Assembly: GCA_046293135.1 (NCBI GenBank)
Contig: JBKBPR010000003.1
Span: 124,001-188,000, forward strand
DNA: 64,000 bases
Direction of reading: 5' to 3'
DNA from: UBA2638 sp046293135
Lineage (GTDB): Bacteria; Pseudomonadota; Alphaproteobacteria; Micavibrionales; Micavibrionaceae
Of the stretch, positions 7,083-16,228 are shown one piece after another. Every line of letters starts with the position of its first letter. The first letter of the stretch is position 1. The position numbers were made by a program, and so were the translations under genes. Below the pieces are notes generated by a model. The model saw only the letters and a list, made by a program, of their open reading frames with translations. It searched no databases and had not been told where the DNA came from.

Positions 7083-9947
7083 TTAGCTGGACACAAATTC
7101 TGTCCCAATACCTGTCTCAACCAGAATTGTGACATCACCGATAAAGTAGCTGTTATACTGAGTGTCCTCTAAGGCTAAATCGGTGATTTGTGTACCGGTT
7201 ACCAGATTCTCAAATCCTGATATATCGAAACTTAAACTATCTCCGCTGTCGCCTCGAATAACCAAAGTATTCCGATCATCGGTCATGTTTACAAGGTCGT
7301 GATAAGATAAACTTATATTATCATCAGTACCGTTTCTGAAATCCAGAATTTCGATACCTGTAACCCTATCGCTAATCACGGACAAATCTATGGCTTCGCC
7401 CGTATCGAAACTAAATCGGATTTTATCGCCATATCCTGTGAAGGATTGCGCTTCTAATCCCATATGCTCTTGTTGGCCGAAATTGATAGTAAAGGTCTGA
7501 TTTTCAGTATCAGAACTCTGATCGTAAAAGCCTTCTGATCCTCCGTTAATAGAGCTGGAGCTAGAAGACCCGTTTGCAAAAGAGTTGTACGAACTGGCGC
7601 TGTTGAAAGTGAAAACATCATTTCCGCCATCACCATAAAAGTGATTATTACCATTTAATATAGTAAAGATGTTGTCGGTATTGCCACCCGAAATAGAGTT
7701 TCCGGAGCCCTCGACCGTTATATGATATGTATCATTCCCGCCTCGGATAGTGTTGCCATTTCCAGCCACCATCATAGTTCCGGTAAAAATATCCGATATA
7801 AATATGGTGTTGTTGTTTCCTTCAATATTCAAAGGCGCGGACCCTGCTGAAGGATTTACAAATATATTTACGTTATCATGATCAATAGTACTGCTACTGC
7901 TGCTAGCTCTATTGCCATAAAGTTCAAATTCGTAAGTGTTCGAGATTGTGTTGTCATTGGAGTCTTGAGCCGTCACAATTAAAGTGAAATTGGTTTGTGC
8001 GATACCATCAAGCAAGAAGTTAACATTTAGTAGTCCATTTTCATTGATCTCAAGCACACTATCCGTATCGATAAATATCAGTTCTGCGGCACTTAAGATT
8101 GAAGAACGGTCTTCATCTACAATGACCTCGTATGTAAAGGTGAGGTTTGAATCCAAGTCACTGTCTCGGAAATCGTTTCGGAAATCATAAGACCAGTTCA
8201 TGCCCTCAATAGCGCTCATGGTTATTGAAGAGGCTGTATTGACTATATATGGCGCTTCATCAACGTCTGTTACCGTGATAGGAACAACACCGTTAAAAAC
8301 AGCACCTGTCGCACTTGTCGCTTGATATTGTAAGTTCAGGAAGTTGAATGTTTCAAAATCCAAATCAAACCCTTCTCTAAGCCTGATCGTTCCTGATGTT
8401 CGGCTGGTTGCAATATATTCAAACATCGCTCCAAACGGGCCGTTAAAAGAAACGCTTTGAATACTATGGCCGTTTGAGGTGCTTATATTTCCAACCGTCA
8501 GGCCGGATTCACCTTCCCTTAATTCAGAAACTCCTCGTGATGTCACTACAAATTCGTTTACCGCTGCAGGATCTAAATTCTCTGTTGCATCTGCTTTTTT
8601 CCAGCGTCCTTTGCCTTGTGACGAGCCAGAGCCTTTTGAAGAATTTGAATTTGAATTTGAGCTTGAGCTACTACCTTTCTCTGAGGTTGAACCTCTTGAT
8701 GAGCTGGACGCAGAAGCTTCACTGGCCTCTAAAGAACTTTCAGTTCCGAACGTTGTCTCGTTAAAGGCCTCTTCGTCTTCTTGTGATTCCTCGCTTTGTT
8801 CGGCGCCTTCGCCACTATTTGAGCCATCCTCACTGGCGTTACTGCTTTTATTGCCGCTTTCACTGCGCTCTTGGCTTTCCTCAACGGTACCGTCAACGCG
8901 GCCATCATTGCTTTGGTCGACACTGCCAGATGCTCCGCTTGTGTTTTCTTGCGATTGCTGCTCGGTATTTCCCTCAGTGTTTTGTTGAGGAGAGGGAGCA
9001 GGATCAGGGGCTTGAATGGTGATATTGTCATTTACAGATGAAAATAATTCTCCGGCAACGCTGGATACAGATACAAATTTTTCCAGCATCTGTTGAGGTG
9101 AAAGCTGGCCGAGATTGTCAATCGTACCTGTAGAGGTATTAAATCTTGCCGTTTCATATTGTGAGGCCAGCGTCATTTCATTGCCTGTGGCATCGCGCAA
9201 AACAATCGCGCCTTCCACCACCGTCACTTCGCCGTTATCGACATCGGCGGCAATGATCGTGCCGCGAATACCGATCGAACCTATAGGGGTTTCGATCAAT
9301 ACATCATCAGGATCGTCACGGCCAATCAAGCCGGAGGTATAAACAAAAATCCCTTTCAGAACCGAAAAATTACTCACGCCGCCGGAGCTGGAAGGATCAA
9401 AAACATATTCGTCAATCGCAAGGCGGGCATCTTCCGAAATCGCCATTGATGTTTCATCAATGAACATGATATTGACTGCACCCGTTTCGGCAGTTTCAAC
9501 AATATCACCTTGATAAACCGGTGTGCCGAGCTTTAGAGGCTCGGTCATGCCGTTTGTTCGCGTTACGGTCGCATCGCCTGTGATTTCATGTACAGCGCCG
9601 ATAGGGGAAACGTCGCTCATGGTTTCGGCATAGGCAAATGTGGGGGTTGCCTTCAGGAAAGATTGTACCAGCGCGGGGGAGAATTGCGCGCCATCGGCAT
9701 CAATGATTGTGGGTGTTTCGGCCTGTGCGAAATAGCCTTCGATGACCAGTGTTTGCGCGCCGCCTTTATCGGTCAGGATCAAATCCGAACCTTCACGGGC
9801 AAAATCAGCGTCCTTGACGAAAGCAGGAGCATCAACCGTATCGCTTGCGCTATCAACAGTGATGACCGTTTTGTTATTGGCACTTGTGCCTAAATCGTTG
9901 TTTGCTCCGGATGCTCCGCCGAATGCGTCAAAATCTCTATACCCCAT
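7083..9947 (-). CDS. Large FecR-domain surface protein with cadherin-like and repeat-rich regions
   Basis: 954 residues from the ATG at 9947, which has a strong AAGGGG site 9 bases upstream; a longer frame to 10004 has no such site. Residues about 115-265 are a FecR-type domain (GDATVTRTNG, TPVYQGDIV, TPIGSIGIRGT) as found at the start of large adhesins. Residues about 315-450 are a Ser/Glu/Asn/Gln-rich linker with poly-Ser runs. Residues about 465-690 look like cadherin-like repeats (LREGESGLTVGNIS, VTDVDEAPYIV). Residues about 720-800 are Gly/Asn-rich with GNGNTIRGGND and YGDGGNDVFTF, like a calcium-binding beta-roll. No Sec signal is visible, so type I secretion is the likely route, but no transporter gene is nearby. 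Probably cell-surface or released; the role is unknown. Confidence 0.82.
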   Translation of the reverse strand: MGYRDFDAFGGASGANNDLGTSANNKTVITVDSASDTVDAPAFVKDADFAREGSDLILTDKGGAQTLVIEGYFAQAETPTIIDADGAQFSPALVQSFLKATPTFAYAETMSDVSPIGAVHEITGDATVTRTNGMTEPLKLGTPVYQGDIVETAETGAVNIMFIDETSMAISEDARLAIDEYVFDPSSSGGVSNFSVLKGIFVYTSGLIGRDDPDDVLIETPIGSIGIRGTIIAADVDNGEVTVVEGAIVLRDATGNEMTLASQYETARFNTSTGTIDNLGQLSPQQMLEKFVSVSSVAGELFSSVNDNITIQAPDPAPSPQQNTEGNTEQQSQENTSGASGSVDQSNDGRVDGTVEESQERSESGNKSSNASEDGSNSGEGAEQSEESQEDEEAFNETTFGTESSLEASEASASSSSRGSTSEKGSSSSSNSNSNSSKGSGSSQGKGRWKKADATENLDPAAVNEFVVTSRGVSELREGESGLTVGNISTSNGHSIQSVSFNGPFGAMFEYIATSRTSGTIRLREGFDLDFETFNFLNLQYQATSATGAVFNGVVPITVTDVDEAPYIVNTASSITMSAIEGMNWSYDFRNDFRDSDLDSNLTFTYEVIVDEDRSSILSAAELIFIDTDSVLEINENGLLNVNFLLDGIAQTNFTLIVTAQDSNDNTISNTYEFELYGNRASSSSSTIDHDNVNIFVNPSAGSAPLNIEGNNNTIFISDIFTGTMMVAGNGNTIRGGNDTYHITVEGSGNSISGGNTDNIFTILNGNNHFYGDGGNDVFTFNSASSYNSFANGSSSSSSINGGSEGFYDQSSDTENQTFTINFGQQEHMGLEAQSFTGYGDKIRFSFDTGEAIDLSVISDRVTGIEILDFRNGTDDNISLSYHDLVNMTDDRNTLVIRGDSGDSLSFDISGFENLVTGTQITDLALEDTQYNSYFIGDVTILVETGIGTEFVSS

Positions 9948-10483
9948 AATAATAAGCCCCTTTTTTCTCCACGTATGAAATCCATGTGAAATTAATTTCC
10001 ACACTCCATTTTATATGCAAATTGTTTAACAAGTGGTAAGCGTTGGATAAAATTCGAACAAATTTTATAAAAATATATTGAAATATTGTGCTTTTTTTGA
10101 GGTTTTCCGCGTTTTTTAAAGATTTTTTTGTATATCTACACTTGATAAAATAGGAATTTAATCGTAATATTGGTTGGTAAAAAGCAAAGCTATGTGTAAA
10201 AAATGCTGTTTTTTCGGGGCAAATAATATCCAGTACCTATGCTTTTTTTGTGCCCTGTTTGCTTTTGATCGGTTTCAACTCTTAATACAACGAATTCTAA
10301 TTCACTCCGGGCTCAGCTTTGGTTGATTATTTTCTAATGGCGTCGCAATACATAAAATATAGATTTGGAGCAGAAATATATGGGGCAGAAAGAAATATGT
10401 GGGGCGAGTGGGGCGAAACGCCAAAATGCTTGAATAAATCAAGCCGTAAGCCTAACATCAAAAAAACAGGGAGAAATAATAAA
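9948..10483. other. AT-rich intergenic region between divergent genes
   Basis: About 535 bases with many A/T runs and no convincing gene. It must hold promoters for the surface-protein gene (minus) and the 62-residue membrane protein (plus). A frame open from 10319 runs into the latter, but its upstream part has no ribosome binding site. A 21-base sequence at 10399-10419 recurs at 57277. No clear terminator or palindrome was identified. Confidence 0.6.
10399..10419 (+). repeat. Dispersed 21-bp repeat, copy 1
   Basis: These 21 bases, built on two GTGGGGCGA-like units in tandem, recur exactly at 57277-57297 on the same strand. Both copies are preceded, at slightly different distances, by AAATATATG. 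Copy 1 lies 65 bases upstream of the small membrane protein start. Confidence 0.85.
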
Positions 10484-10672
10484 ATGGGCAAGAATTACAA
10501 TCCGCGTAATGCGGCGGCGGCGTTTTCAATCCTGCTGACAATGGCTTTCACTGCCGTAGCGTCAGGTCTTGGCGGTTATGTTCTGGGGCAGCAAAACGGG
10601 TTTGAAAAAGGCTACACCGCCGCTATCAACGAAAATCCAACCGCCACCGTTCCGAGCTCGGAAATCAATTAA
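10484..10672 (+). CDS. Small single-helix membrane protein, unknown function
   Basis: 62 residues from an ATG with a CAGGGAGA site 10 or so bases upstream. The N-terminus is basic (MGKNYNPRN). One hydrophobic helix spans about 10-35 and contains a GLGGY motif, followed by a short polar tail. Its stop lies only four bases before the convergent stop of the hydroxybutyrate dehydrogenase gene. I do not recognise a family. Codon use and ribosome binding site favour a real gene. Confidence 0.6.
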   Translation: MGKNYNPRNAAAAFSILLTMAFTAVASGLGGYVLGQQNGFEKGYTAAINENPTATVPSSEIN

Positions 10673-10676
10673 CAGA

Positions 10677-11507
10677 TCAGGCCGCTGTCCAGCCGCCATC
10701 AACGCTGATATGTGTGCCGGTGATATTGGCGGCAGCATCAGAGCATAGGAAGAGCGTTGTTGCGGCCAGCTCCTCAATCGTCACGAATTTTTTCGTCCAT
10801 TGCGCCTTGAGCATTACATCATTGATGACCTGTTCCTCTGTGATACCGCGGGTTTTGGCGGTGTCCTTAATCTGGTTTTCGACCAAAGGCGTGCGGACAT
10901 AGCCGGGGCAAATGGCGTTCACAGTGATATTGCATTCGGCCAGTTCGAGCGCGACGGATTTTGTGAAACCGATCTGGCCGTGCTTGGCCGCGACATAGGC
11001 CGATTTGAACGGCGAGGCGACCAGCCCGTGTGCGGAGACCAAATTGATAATCCGCCCCCAGCCGTTTTGTTTCATGATCGGCACGGCATGTTTTGTCGTG
11101 TAAAACGAGGAGGAGAGGTTGATCGCCATAATCGCCTGCCACTTCTCTTCGGGGAACTCCTCAACCTTTGATACGTGCTGGATGCCCGCATTGTTGATCA
11201 GAATATCAACCGCGCCCAGCTCCTTTTGCGCAAAGCCAATCAGGTCGGCAATCTCATCAGGCTTGGTCATATCGGCGGGGTGATAAAGCGCACGAATATT
11301 CAGGCCAAGGTTTTCGAGGTTGGCGCGTTCCCGCTCAATCGCTTCAGCCTCGCCAAAGCCGTTAATGACGACATTCACCCCCGCCTCGGCCAAGCCCTTG
11401 GCCAGCCCGAGGCCAATCCCGCTGGTTGAGCCTGTAATCACTGCGTTTTTGCCCTTGAGCGATGCGTAAGGGGATAAAGGCGTGTGGGAGGAAGGGGCGT
11501 TCGTCAT
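10677..11507 (-). CDS. bdhA: D-3-hydroxybutyrate dehydrogenase
   Basis: NAD-dependent short-chain dehydrogenase interconverting 3-hydroxybutyrate and acetoacetate, used in polyhydroxybutyrate or ketone-body metabolism. 276 residues. The cofactor motif ITGSTSGIGLGLA and NNAGIQHV are clear, and the catalytic Ser and Tyr-x-x-x-Lys lie in the VSAHG and YVAAKHG segments. The C-terminal stretch with KDTAKTRGITEEQVINDVML and QWTKKFVT is the hallmark of this subfamily within the large SDR superfamily. The ATG at 11507 is chosen because AGGAAC lies about 9 bases upstream; a TTG at 11516 is too close to that site. It is followed by the channel gene on the same strand. Confidence 0.92.
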   Translation of the reverse strand: MTNAPSSHTPLSPYASLKGKNAVITGSTSGIGLGLAKGLAEAGVNVVINGFGEAEAIERERANLENLGLNIRALYHPADMTKPDEIADLIGFAQKELGAVDILINNAGIQHVSKVEEFPEEKWQAIMAINLSSSFYTTKHAVPIMKQNGWGRIINLVSAHGLVASPFKSAYVAAKHGQIGFTKSVALELAECNITVNAICPGYVRTPLVENQIKDTAKTRGITEEQVINDVMLKAQWTKKFVTIEELAATTLFLCSDAAANITGTHISVDGGWTAA

Positions 11508-11520
11508 ATCAATCAAGTTC

Positions 11521-12372
11521 CTAGAATTTTTGATGCTGTGATGCGTTGCGGATGGATTTTATATCTTTTTTCAGTGCTGAAACCATAGATTTCAACTCTT
11601 GAATTTCCTCTTGCAAGTTTTTCTCTTTTTTCGAAATATCCTGCTCCTTCACGATATTCAGCGCATCAACGATAATACCGATAAACAAATTCAGCACCGC
11701 AAAGGTCGTGATAATGATAAACGGGATAAAAAACGTCCACGCCCACGGATAAAGCTCCATGGTTGGATTGGCAATATCCGGCCAGTCCTCAAGGGTCATA
11801 AGCTGGAACATGGTATACATGGAATGGCTGACATCGCCGAAATAGGTGTGCATTAGCGGGTCATCGTTCTGTGCGAAGAACTGCGTTGCCAGAACGGCAG
11901 AAATATAAAGCAATACCAACAAAATCCCGATAATCGAGGCCATGCCGGGGATAGCATGGAGGAGAGCGCCGATCACATTGCGCATTTGCGGCACGAGGCT
12001 GAACAGGCGGAACAGGCGGAAAATCCTGAGCGCCCGCAGGATAGAAAGCCCCGCCGCGCTTGGTATCAGGCTGATAACAACAATCACAAAATCAAAAACA
12101 TTCCAGCCCACCTTGAAAAAGCTCAGCCTGTAAGCGTAGAGTTTAAGCGCGACCTCAACAACAAAAACGCTAATCACAAAATGGTCGAAAAGGTGGAAAT
12201 ACGTACCATAAGCCTTCATCAAGTCCTTGTTGGTTTCAAGGCCGATGGTGATGGCGTTGATAATAATCAGGACAATAATCGCGCGAATGAAAAACTTATT
12301 CTCAACGATATTGGCAGCGGTTTGACGAAAACCGGAAAATTCCTGATTTTGTAGAGCGACAGGCCTGACCAT
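11521..12372 (-). CDS. Bacterial voltage-gated cation channel (NaChBac family), acidic filter TLEDWPD
   Basis: 283 residues with the six-helix plan of homotetrameric bacterial sodium channels. S1 begins near residue 28. The S4 voltage sensor has Arg113, Arg116, Arg119 and Arg122 every third residue. Pore helix and filter TLEDWPD are at 193-199, S6 at about 213-240 (FAVLNLFIGIIVDALN), and a C-terminal coiled coil at about 241-275 typical for the tetramer. Well-known sodium-selective members have TLESW at the filter; here extra Asp residues follow the Glu, as in the engineered calcium-selective CavAb. Start: the frame can be read 66 codons further upstream, but that part crosses tRNA-Phe, so the ATG at 12372 is used. 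Ion selectivity is inferred only. Confidence 0.93.
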   Translation of the reverse strand: MVRPVALQNQEFSGFRQTAANIVENKFFIRAIIVLIIINAITIGLETNKDLMKAYGTYFHLFDHFVISVFVVEVALKLYAYRLSFFKVGWNVFDFVIVVISLIPSAAGLSILRALRIFRLFRLFSLVPQMRNVIGALLHAIPGMASIIGILLVLLYISAVLATQFFAQNDDPLMHTYFGDVSHSMYTMFQLMTLEDWPDIANPTMELYPWAWTFFIPFIIITTFAVLNLFIGIIVDALNIVKEQDISKKEKNLQEEIQELKSMVSALKKDIKSIRNASQHQKF

Positions 12373-12509
12373 TGTGATGAATCCGTTTCTTTTGCAAAAT
12401 TTCGTTGCCCTAAAGTGTAAAGGCTTATGCGAAAATTTAAAGCGAAAATATGGCTTTGGGGTACGATAGGGAATTTTATGGGAGAGTAGTTGTGGGGCGG
12501 GAAGAAAAG

Positions 12510-12584
12510 TGGTGCCCAGAGGCGGAATTGAACCACCGACACGGGGATTTTCAATCCCCTGCTCTACCACTGAGCTACCTGGGC
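12510..12584 (-). tRNA. tRNA-Phe (anticodon GAA)
   Basis: 75 bases including an encoded CCA. The acceptor strand GCCCAGG pairs with the matching 3' strand (one G-U). D-arm AGCTCAGTGGTAGAGC, anticodon loop TTGAAAA in a GGGGA/TCCCC stem, and T-arm GGTTCAATTCC are all present. It lies downstream of rng on the same strand. Confidence 0.97.
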
Positions 12585-12727
12585 TTATTTATCGCGTTTT
12601 CGATAAATGCTCATAGGCTTATAAAAGAACTTGCCGCCGCTGTCCAGCCTTCAAAAACAGTTTTTCATGAAAATTTACAGGGCGGGTTTGTTTTGCAGGC
12701 CTTTATGAGAAGCAGTGCGTTTTGGCT

Positions 12728-13954
12728 CTAAAGAAAAATATTGCCGCCTGTGCGCTCGGCCAGCGGCAGCGTGCGGCGTTTGCGGGTTAGCTCCATCAGC
12801 CCGATCTTGGTAAAGCCGTGCAGTTGAACGGTGCAGGGGTCTTGCAGCACAGCCTTTTCCATGGCGGCGATCAATTCGCCCTCGTTTTTCTTGCTCGGCA
12901 TTTTCAGGAAATCAATTGTAATGATTCCGCCGATATTGCGCAGCCTGATCTGGCGGGCGATTTCGCGCGCGGCCTCGATATTGATGCTGAGATTCGAGCC
13001 TTTATCACCGCCGCGATTGATATCAATGGCGGTGAGCGCCGCCGTGGATTGAATAATCAAATTGCCGCCGCTGGGCAGTAGGACATAGGATTGAAACAAA
13101 TCCTCGATCTGCCCCAAAATATCGCGGTATTCAAAGAGCGCAAAATCAATCGCCGCATCTTCAAGCTCAATCGGGGTGATTTTATGCACCAGATCCGGCG
13201 CGAAAATCGAGCACCAGTCCTCGACATGGGTGTAATGCTCCATGGTGACCACCTCGATGCGCTCGATATGTTTAATGGCCTGATCGCTCAAGGTGCGCTG
13301 GATTGCATCAGGGCCGATCATGATCAGCCCCGGCTCATTGCCTGTGAAATGGCTGCTGAGCTGCTCCCACGCTTCTTTGAGGATTTTTCCCTCCCGCATC
13401 AAAATATCGGCTTGGGTGTCGGCGGCGGAGGCTCTGAGGATACAGCCGTGAATTTCAGCCATTTCGCTCATCATTTTTCTGATTTTTTCGCGCAGTTTTT
13501 TATCGCGGATCCGCTGGGAAATGCGGTTGTCCTTCATCGTTGCGGAGAAGATCAAATGCCGTCCGGGCAGGGTGATATCCATGCTCATCTGCGGAATTTT
13601 ATTCTCATAGCCCTTGTTCCGCTGCGGGACATAGGCGGTTTTGGCCTGAACCGGAACCATATCGCCCGATTGAAAGCGCTTGCCGATCGCCTCATCGCCG
13701 CCTTTTTTATAGCCGCCGTCAGCGGTTTGTACGCGCACATCCTGATTGTAAAGAATGCCGGTATTATCGCCGTCGAGGTCGAGATAGGCCGCATCAAGCG
13801 TTTTATCAATGGATTTCACCTGCGCCCAATAAATCGAGCCCCAGCGCACTTCCTCATTGGCGGGGTCGACCTCCAGCCCGTCCATTTCGCCGTTATCGAG
13901 CGTTGCAACCCAAATGCTGTCTTCCAGTTCTTCGATCAGAATATCTAAGGCCAT
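12728..13954 (-). CDS. rng: Ribonuclease E/G family endoribonuclease
   Basis: 408 residues, a short RNase G-like form without the long scaffold tail of RNase E. An S1-like region lies at about 35-110. The catalytic DNase-I-like region carries the metal-binding Asp311 (TAIDINRGGDKGSN) and Asp348 (ITIDFLKM). Such enzymes cut single-stranded AU-rich RNA 5'-end-dependently and process rRNA. The cysteine pair of the RNase E zinc link is not obvious. The position directly after maf and infA matches the alphaproteobacterial order, where a zinc-finger YacG gene often follows; here tRNA-Phe follows instead. Confidence 0.93.
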   Translation of the reverse strand: MALDILIEELEDSIWVATLDNGEMDGLEVDPANEEVRWGSIYWAQVKSIDKTLDAAYLDLDGDNTGILYNQDVRVQTADGGYKKGGDEAIGKRFQSGDMVPVQAKTAYVPQRNKGYENKIPQMSMDITLPGRHLIFSATMKDNRISQRIRDKKLREKIRKMMSEMAEIHGCILRASAADTQADILMREGKILKEAWEQLSSHFTGNEPGLIMIGPDAIQRTLSDQAIKHIERIEVVTMEHYTHVEDWCSIFAPDLVHKITPIELEDAAIDFALFEYRDILGQIEDLFQSYVLLPSGGNLIIQSTAALTAIDINRGGDKGSNLSINIEAAREIARQIRLRNIGGIITIDFLKMPSKKNEGELIAAMEKAVLQDPCTVQLHGFTKIGLMELTRKRRTLPLAERTGGNIFL

Positions 13955-14005
13955 GATAAGGAAATAAAATAGGGGTTAGGGGTGTTACGAAGGTTACTCA
14001 GGTTT

Positions 14006-14689
14006 CTAAGGGGCTGTTACTAAGGGGGCGACTGACTGATGCGTTTTATCATCGCTCAAATAGCCGGAGCCTTTGAGCAAATTGAGTGTATCATAAATTG
14101 ACAGCCCGACCACATTGGAATATGAGCCGCGCATGAATTTTACAAAAGCGCCGGCATAGCCCTGTACGCCATAGCCGCCGGCCTTGCCGTCCCACTCGCC
14201 GCTCTGGATATAGTCCTCAATGTCTTGTGGGGTGAGGCGTTTGAACGAAATCACCGTATCGCATAGTTTGGTGAGCATGCGCCCTTGCGGGGTAATCAGC
14301 GCGATACCGCCATAAACGTGATGCCGCCGCCCTGAGAGCATCTCAAGGCAGTAGCGGGCTTGCTCTGGCGTTTCGGCTTTGGGCAGGATACGCCGCCCGC
14401 AGCCGACAACCGTATCGGCGGCAAGGATGAAATGATCGGGGAAGCTTTGCTGAACGGCTTGGGCTTTGGCGATTGACAAACGCAGCGCCAAAGCGCGCGG
14501 AAGCTCGTCTTTGTGCTCGCTTTCGTCGATATCGGCGGGGTGGATATGGTCGGGGGCAATGCGGATTTGTTTGAGCAACGCGACACGGCGCGGTGAGGCT
14601 GAGGCGAGCACCAAGGACGGCGCAGCAGCGTCAGCGTTGGCGGTCTTATTACTTTTCACGGAAGATAATGCGCCCCTTGGTGAGGTCAT
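14006..14689 (-). CDS. maf: Maf-like nucleotide pyrophosphatase
   Basis: Hydrolyses non-canonical or canonical nucleoside triphosphates to monophosphates. Family motifs: LASASPRR near the N-terminus, ADTVVGCGRRILPKAETPEQA, LSGRRHHVYGG and the C-terminal GGYGVQGYAGAFV with SNVVGL. The start is uncertain. The ATG at 14689 overlaps the end of infA by 41 bases, while a GTG at 14659 gives a shorter leader with AAGGGG about 13 bases upstream. The leader before LASASPRR looks dispensable. Co-transcribed with infA and rng. Confidence 0.9.
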   Translation of the reverse strand: MTSPRGALSSVKSNKTANADAAAPSLVLASASPRRVALLKQIRIAPDHIHPADIDESEHKDELPRALALRLSIAKAQAVQQSFPDHFILAADTVVGCGRRILPKAETPEQARYCLEMLSGRRHHVYGGIALITPQGRMLTKLCDTVISFKRLTPQDIEDYIQSGEWDGKAGGYGVQGYAGAFVKFMRGSYSNVVGLSIYDTLNLLKGSGYLSDDKTHQSVAPLVTAP

Positions 14690-14867
14690 ACGGGGTCATT
14701 TCGACAACCACGGTATCGCCTTGCAGGACTCTGATTCTGTTTTTTCTCATTTTTCCGGCGGTATGCGCCAGAATTTCGTGGTCATTTTCGAGTTTGACGC
14801 GGAACATGGCGTTCGGCAAAATTTCGCTGACAACGCCTTTAAATTCAATTAGATCCTCTTTTGGCAA
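14649..14867 (-). CDS. infA: Translation initiation factor IF-1
   Basis: 72 residues, the canonical length. A single S1/OB-fold domain reads MPKEDLIEFKGVV, followed by FRVKLENDHEILAHTAGKMR and GDTVVVEMTPYDLTKGRI. IF-1 binds the ribosomal A site with IF-2 and IF-3 during initiation. It is placed before maf and rng as in many alphaproteobacteria. Confidence 0.98.
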   Translation of the reverse strand: MPKEDLIEFKGVVSEILPNAMFRVKLENDHEILAHTAGKMRKNRIRVLQGDTVVVEMTPYDLTKGRIIFREK

Positions 14868-14972
14868 AGCTACATTTCCTTTTGGTTTTGGCTTTCGGGA
14901 GTTTTAAAACTGATCATACTTATAATGAAATGATACGGGAATCAAGTCCTTAGAGCGCTGTTCATAAATTCA

Positions 14973-15485
14973 TCAACGCCAGATCAGCGCTTTGCTCTCG
15001 TGCAAAACGCAAATGAGCGTGAAAAGCCGCCGCGCCGTGCCGAAATCCATATCGACCTTGTCTTTCAGCCGCTCTTGCAGCAATTCCGCGCCCTCATTGT
15101 GCAGGCCGCGCCGCCCCATATCGATGGCTTCGAGCTTGGCGTTTTTGCCCTCGCGCAAGGCGGAATCATAGCTGCTGACGATCATAAAATAATCCTGTAT
15201 CAGGCGCTTATAGGGCTTGAGCGAGAGAACCAGCATCGGAATCGGCTCTTTGGAGGCGTTTTCCATCTCAATGACAAGGCGGTTGTCTTGAATGGAGAGC
15301 GTCAGCGCGTAAGGGCCTTGCCCGTGTTTGAGCGGTTTGAAATAACCATCGCTTTGCAGATCATGAATCGCCGTCAAACGGTCGGTTTCGCTCAAAAATC
15401 CATGCGATTGATTTTGCGCGGCGGGAATTTTGATTGAGCGGATGGTGTGTCTGAGATCAGGCGTATTTGGATTGGTGAGTATCAT
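14973..15485 (-). CDS. UPF0262 family protein
   Basis: 170 residues from the ATG at 15485; a GTG at 15500 would overlap the hisG stop (GTGA) and is the alternative. The C-terminal half carries the features I associate with UPF0262: SLKPYKRLIQDYFMI, MGRRGLHNEGAELL, RLKDKVDMDFGTARRLFTLI. The function of this family, largely limited to alphaproteobacteria, is unknown. Its location between hisG and infA fits the family, although hisD, which often sits between hisG and this gene, is absent. Confidence 0.85.
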   Translation of the reverse strand: MILTNPNTPDLRHTIRSIKIPAAQNQSHGFLSETDRLTAIHDLQSDGYFKPLKHGQGPYALTLSIQDNRLVIEMENASKEPIPMLVLSLKPYKRLIQDYFMIVSSYDSALREGKNAKLEAIDMGRRGLHNEGAELLQERLKDKVDMDFGTARRLFTLICVLHESKALIWR

Positions 15486-15496
15486 GGCCTGACCCG

Positions 15497-16186
15497 TCAC
15501 GCCGCCAAGGGCGCTTTGCGGGTTGAATTTCGAAACGCCTCGACCCAGTGATTGATATCGTCAGGGCGCGTTTTTTGTGAGGATCGATTGACAATCAAGC
15601 GCGACGATACGTTGAGTATCGTTTCGAGTTCGACAAGATTATTGGCCTTTAACGTGCTGCCTGTTGAGACAAGATCGACAATACGCTCAGCCAGTCCCAG
15701 CGGCGGGGCAATTTCCATCGCGCCGCTCAGCGAAATACATTCAGCCTGCACACCAAGATCGGCATAGTACCGCTTTGTAATATTGGGATATTTTGTCGCT
15801 ATCCGAATATGGCTGTTTTGATCGTTTAAGATAGCGGCCTTGTCCTGCTCAAGACACGCAACGCTCAAGCGGCATATCCCGATTTGCAGATCGACAGGGG
15901 CGTAGAGCTCGGTATAGCTGAATTCTTCGAGCGCATCATTGCCGACAATGCCGAAATCCGCCGCGCCATAGGCCACGAAGGTCGCAACATCAAAGGCACG
16001 AACCCGAATAATTTCAATATCTTGGTGATTGGTTTTGAACTGGAGCTTGCGGCTGTTCTCATCATTAAAATCCAGCTCCGGCACAAGCCCGATCTGCTCG
16101 AACACAGGGTGTAGTTCCTTGAGGATACGGCCTTTCGGAACGGCCAGTATTGTTTTGTTTTCGGAGTCTTTGCGGCGCATAATCAT
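15497..16186 (-). CDS. hisG: ATP phosphoribosyltransferase catalytic subunit, short form
   Basis: First step of histidine synthesis: ATP plus PRPP gives phosphoribosyl-ATP. 229 residues, the short form that lacks the C-terminal regulatory domain and normally needs the HisZ subunit. Motifs: LAVPKGRILKE, AADFGIVGNDAL, RIATKYPNIT and the PRPP loop LVSTGSTLKANNL. hisZ and hisD are not in the window. No histidine attenuator is visible ahead of it. It follows murA by 42 bases and is probably in the same transcript. Confidence 0.94.
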   Translation of the reverse strand: MIMRRKDSENKTILAVPKGRILKELHPVFEQIGLVPELDFNDENSRKLQFKTNHQDIEIIRVRAFDVATFVAYGAADFGIVGNDALEEFSYTELYAPVDLQIGICRLSVACLEQDKAAILNDQNSHIRIATKYPNITKRYYADLGVQAECISLSGAMEIAPPLGLAERIVDLVSTGSTLKANNLVELETILNVSSRLIVNRSSQKTRPDDINHWVEAFRNSTRKAPLAA

Positions 16187-16228
16187 AGTATCTATTTACG
16201 CGCTTTTCGCAGTTGCAGCAAGAACAAA

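Noticed and set aside
10319..10483. Longer version of the 62-residue protein beginning at 10319
   Set aside because: The upstream codons have no ribosome binding site and run through the dispersed 21-bp repeat; the ATG at 10484 has a good site.
12373..12570. N-terminal extension of the channel gene by 66 codons
   Set aside because: The extension reads through the tRNA-Phe gene and gives a translation typical of tRNA shadows; the ATG at 12372 matches the channel family start.
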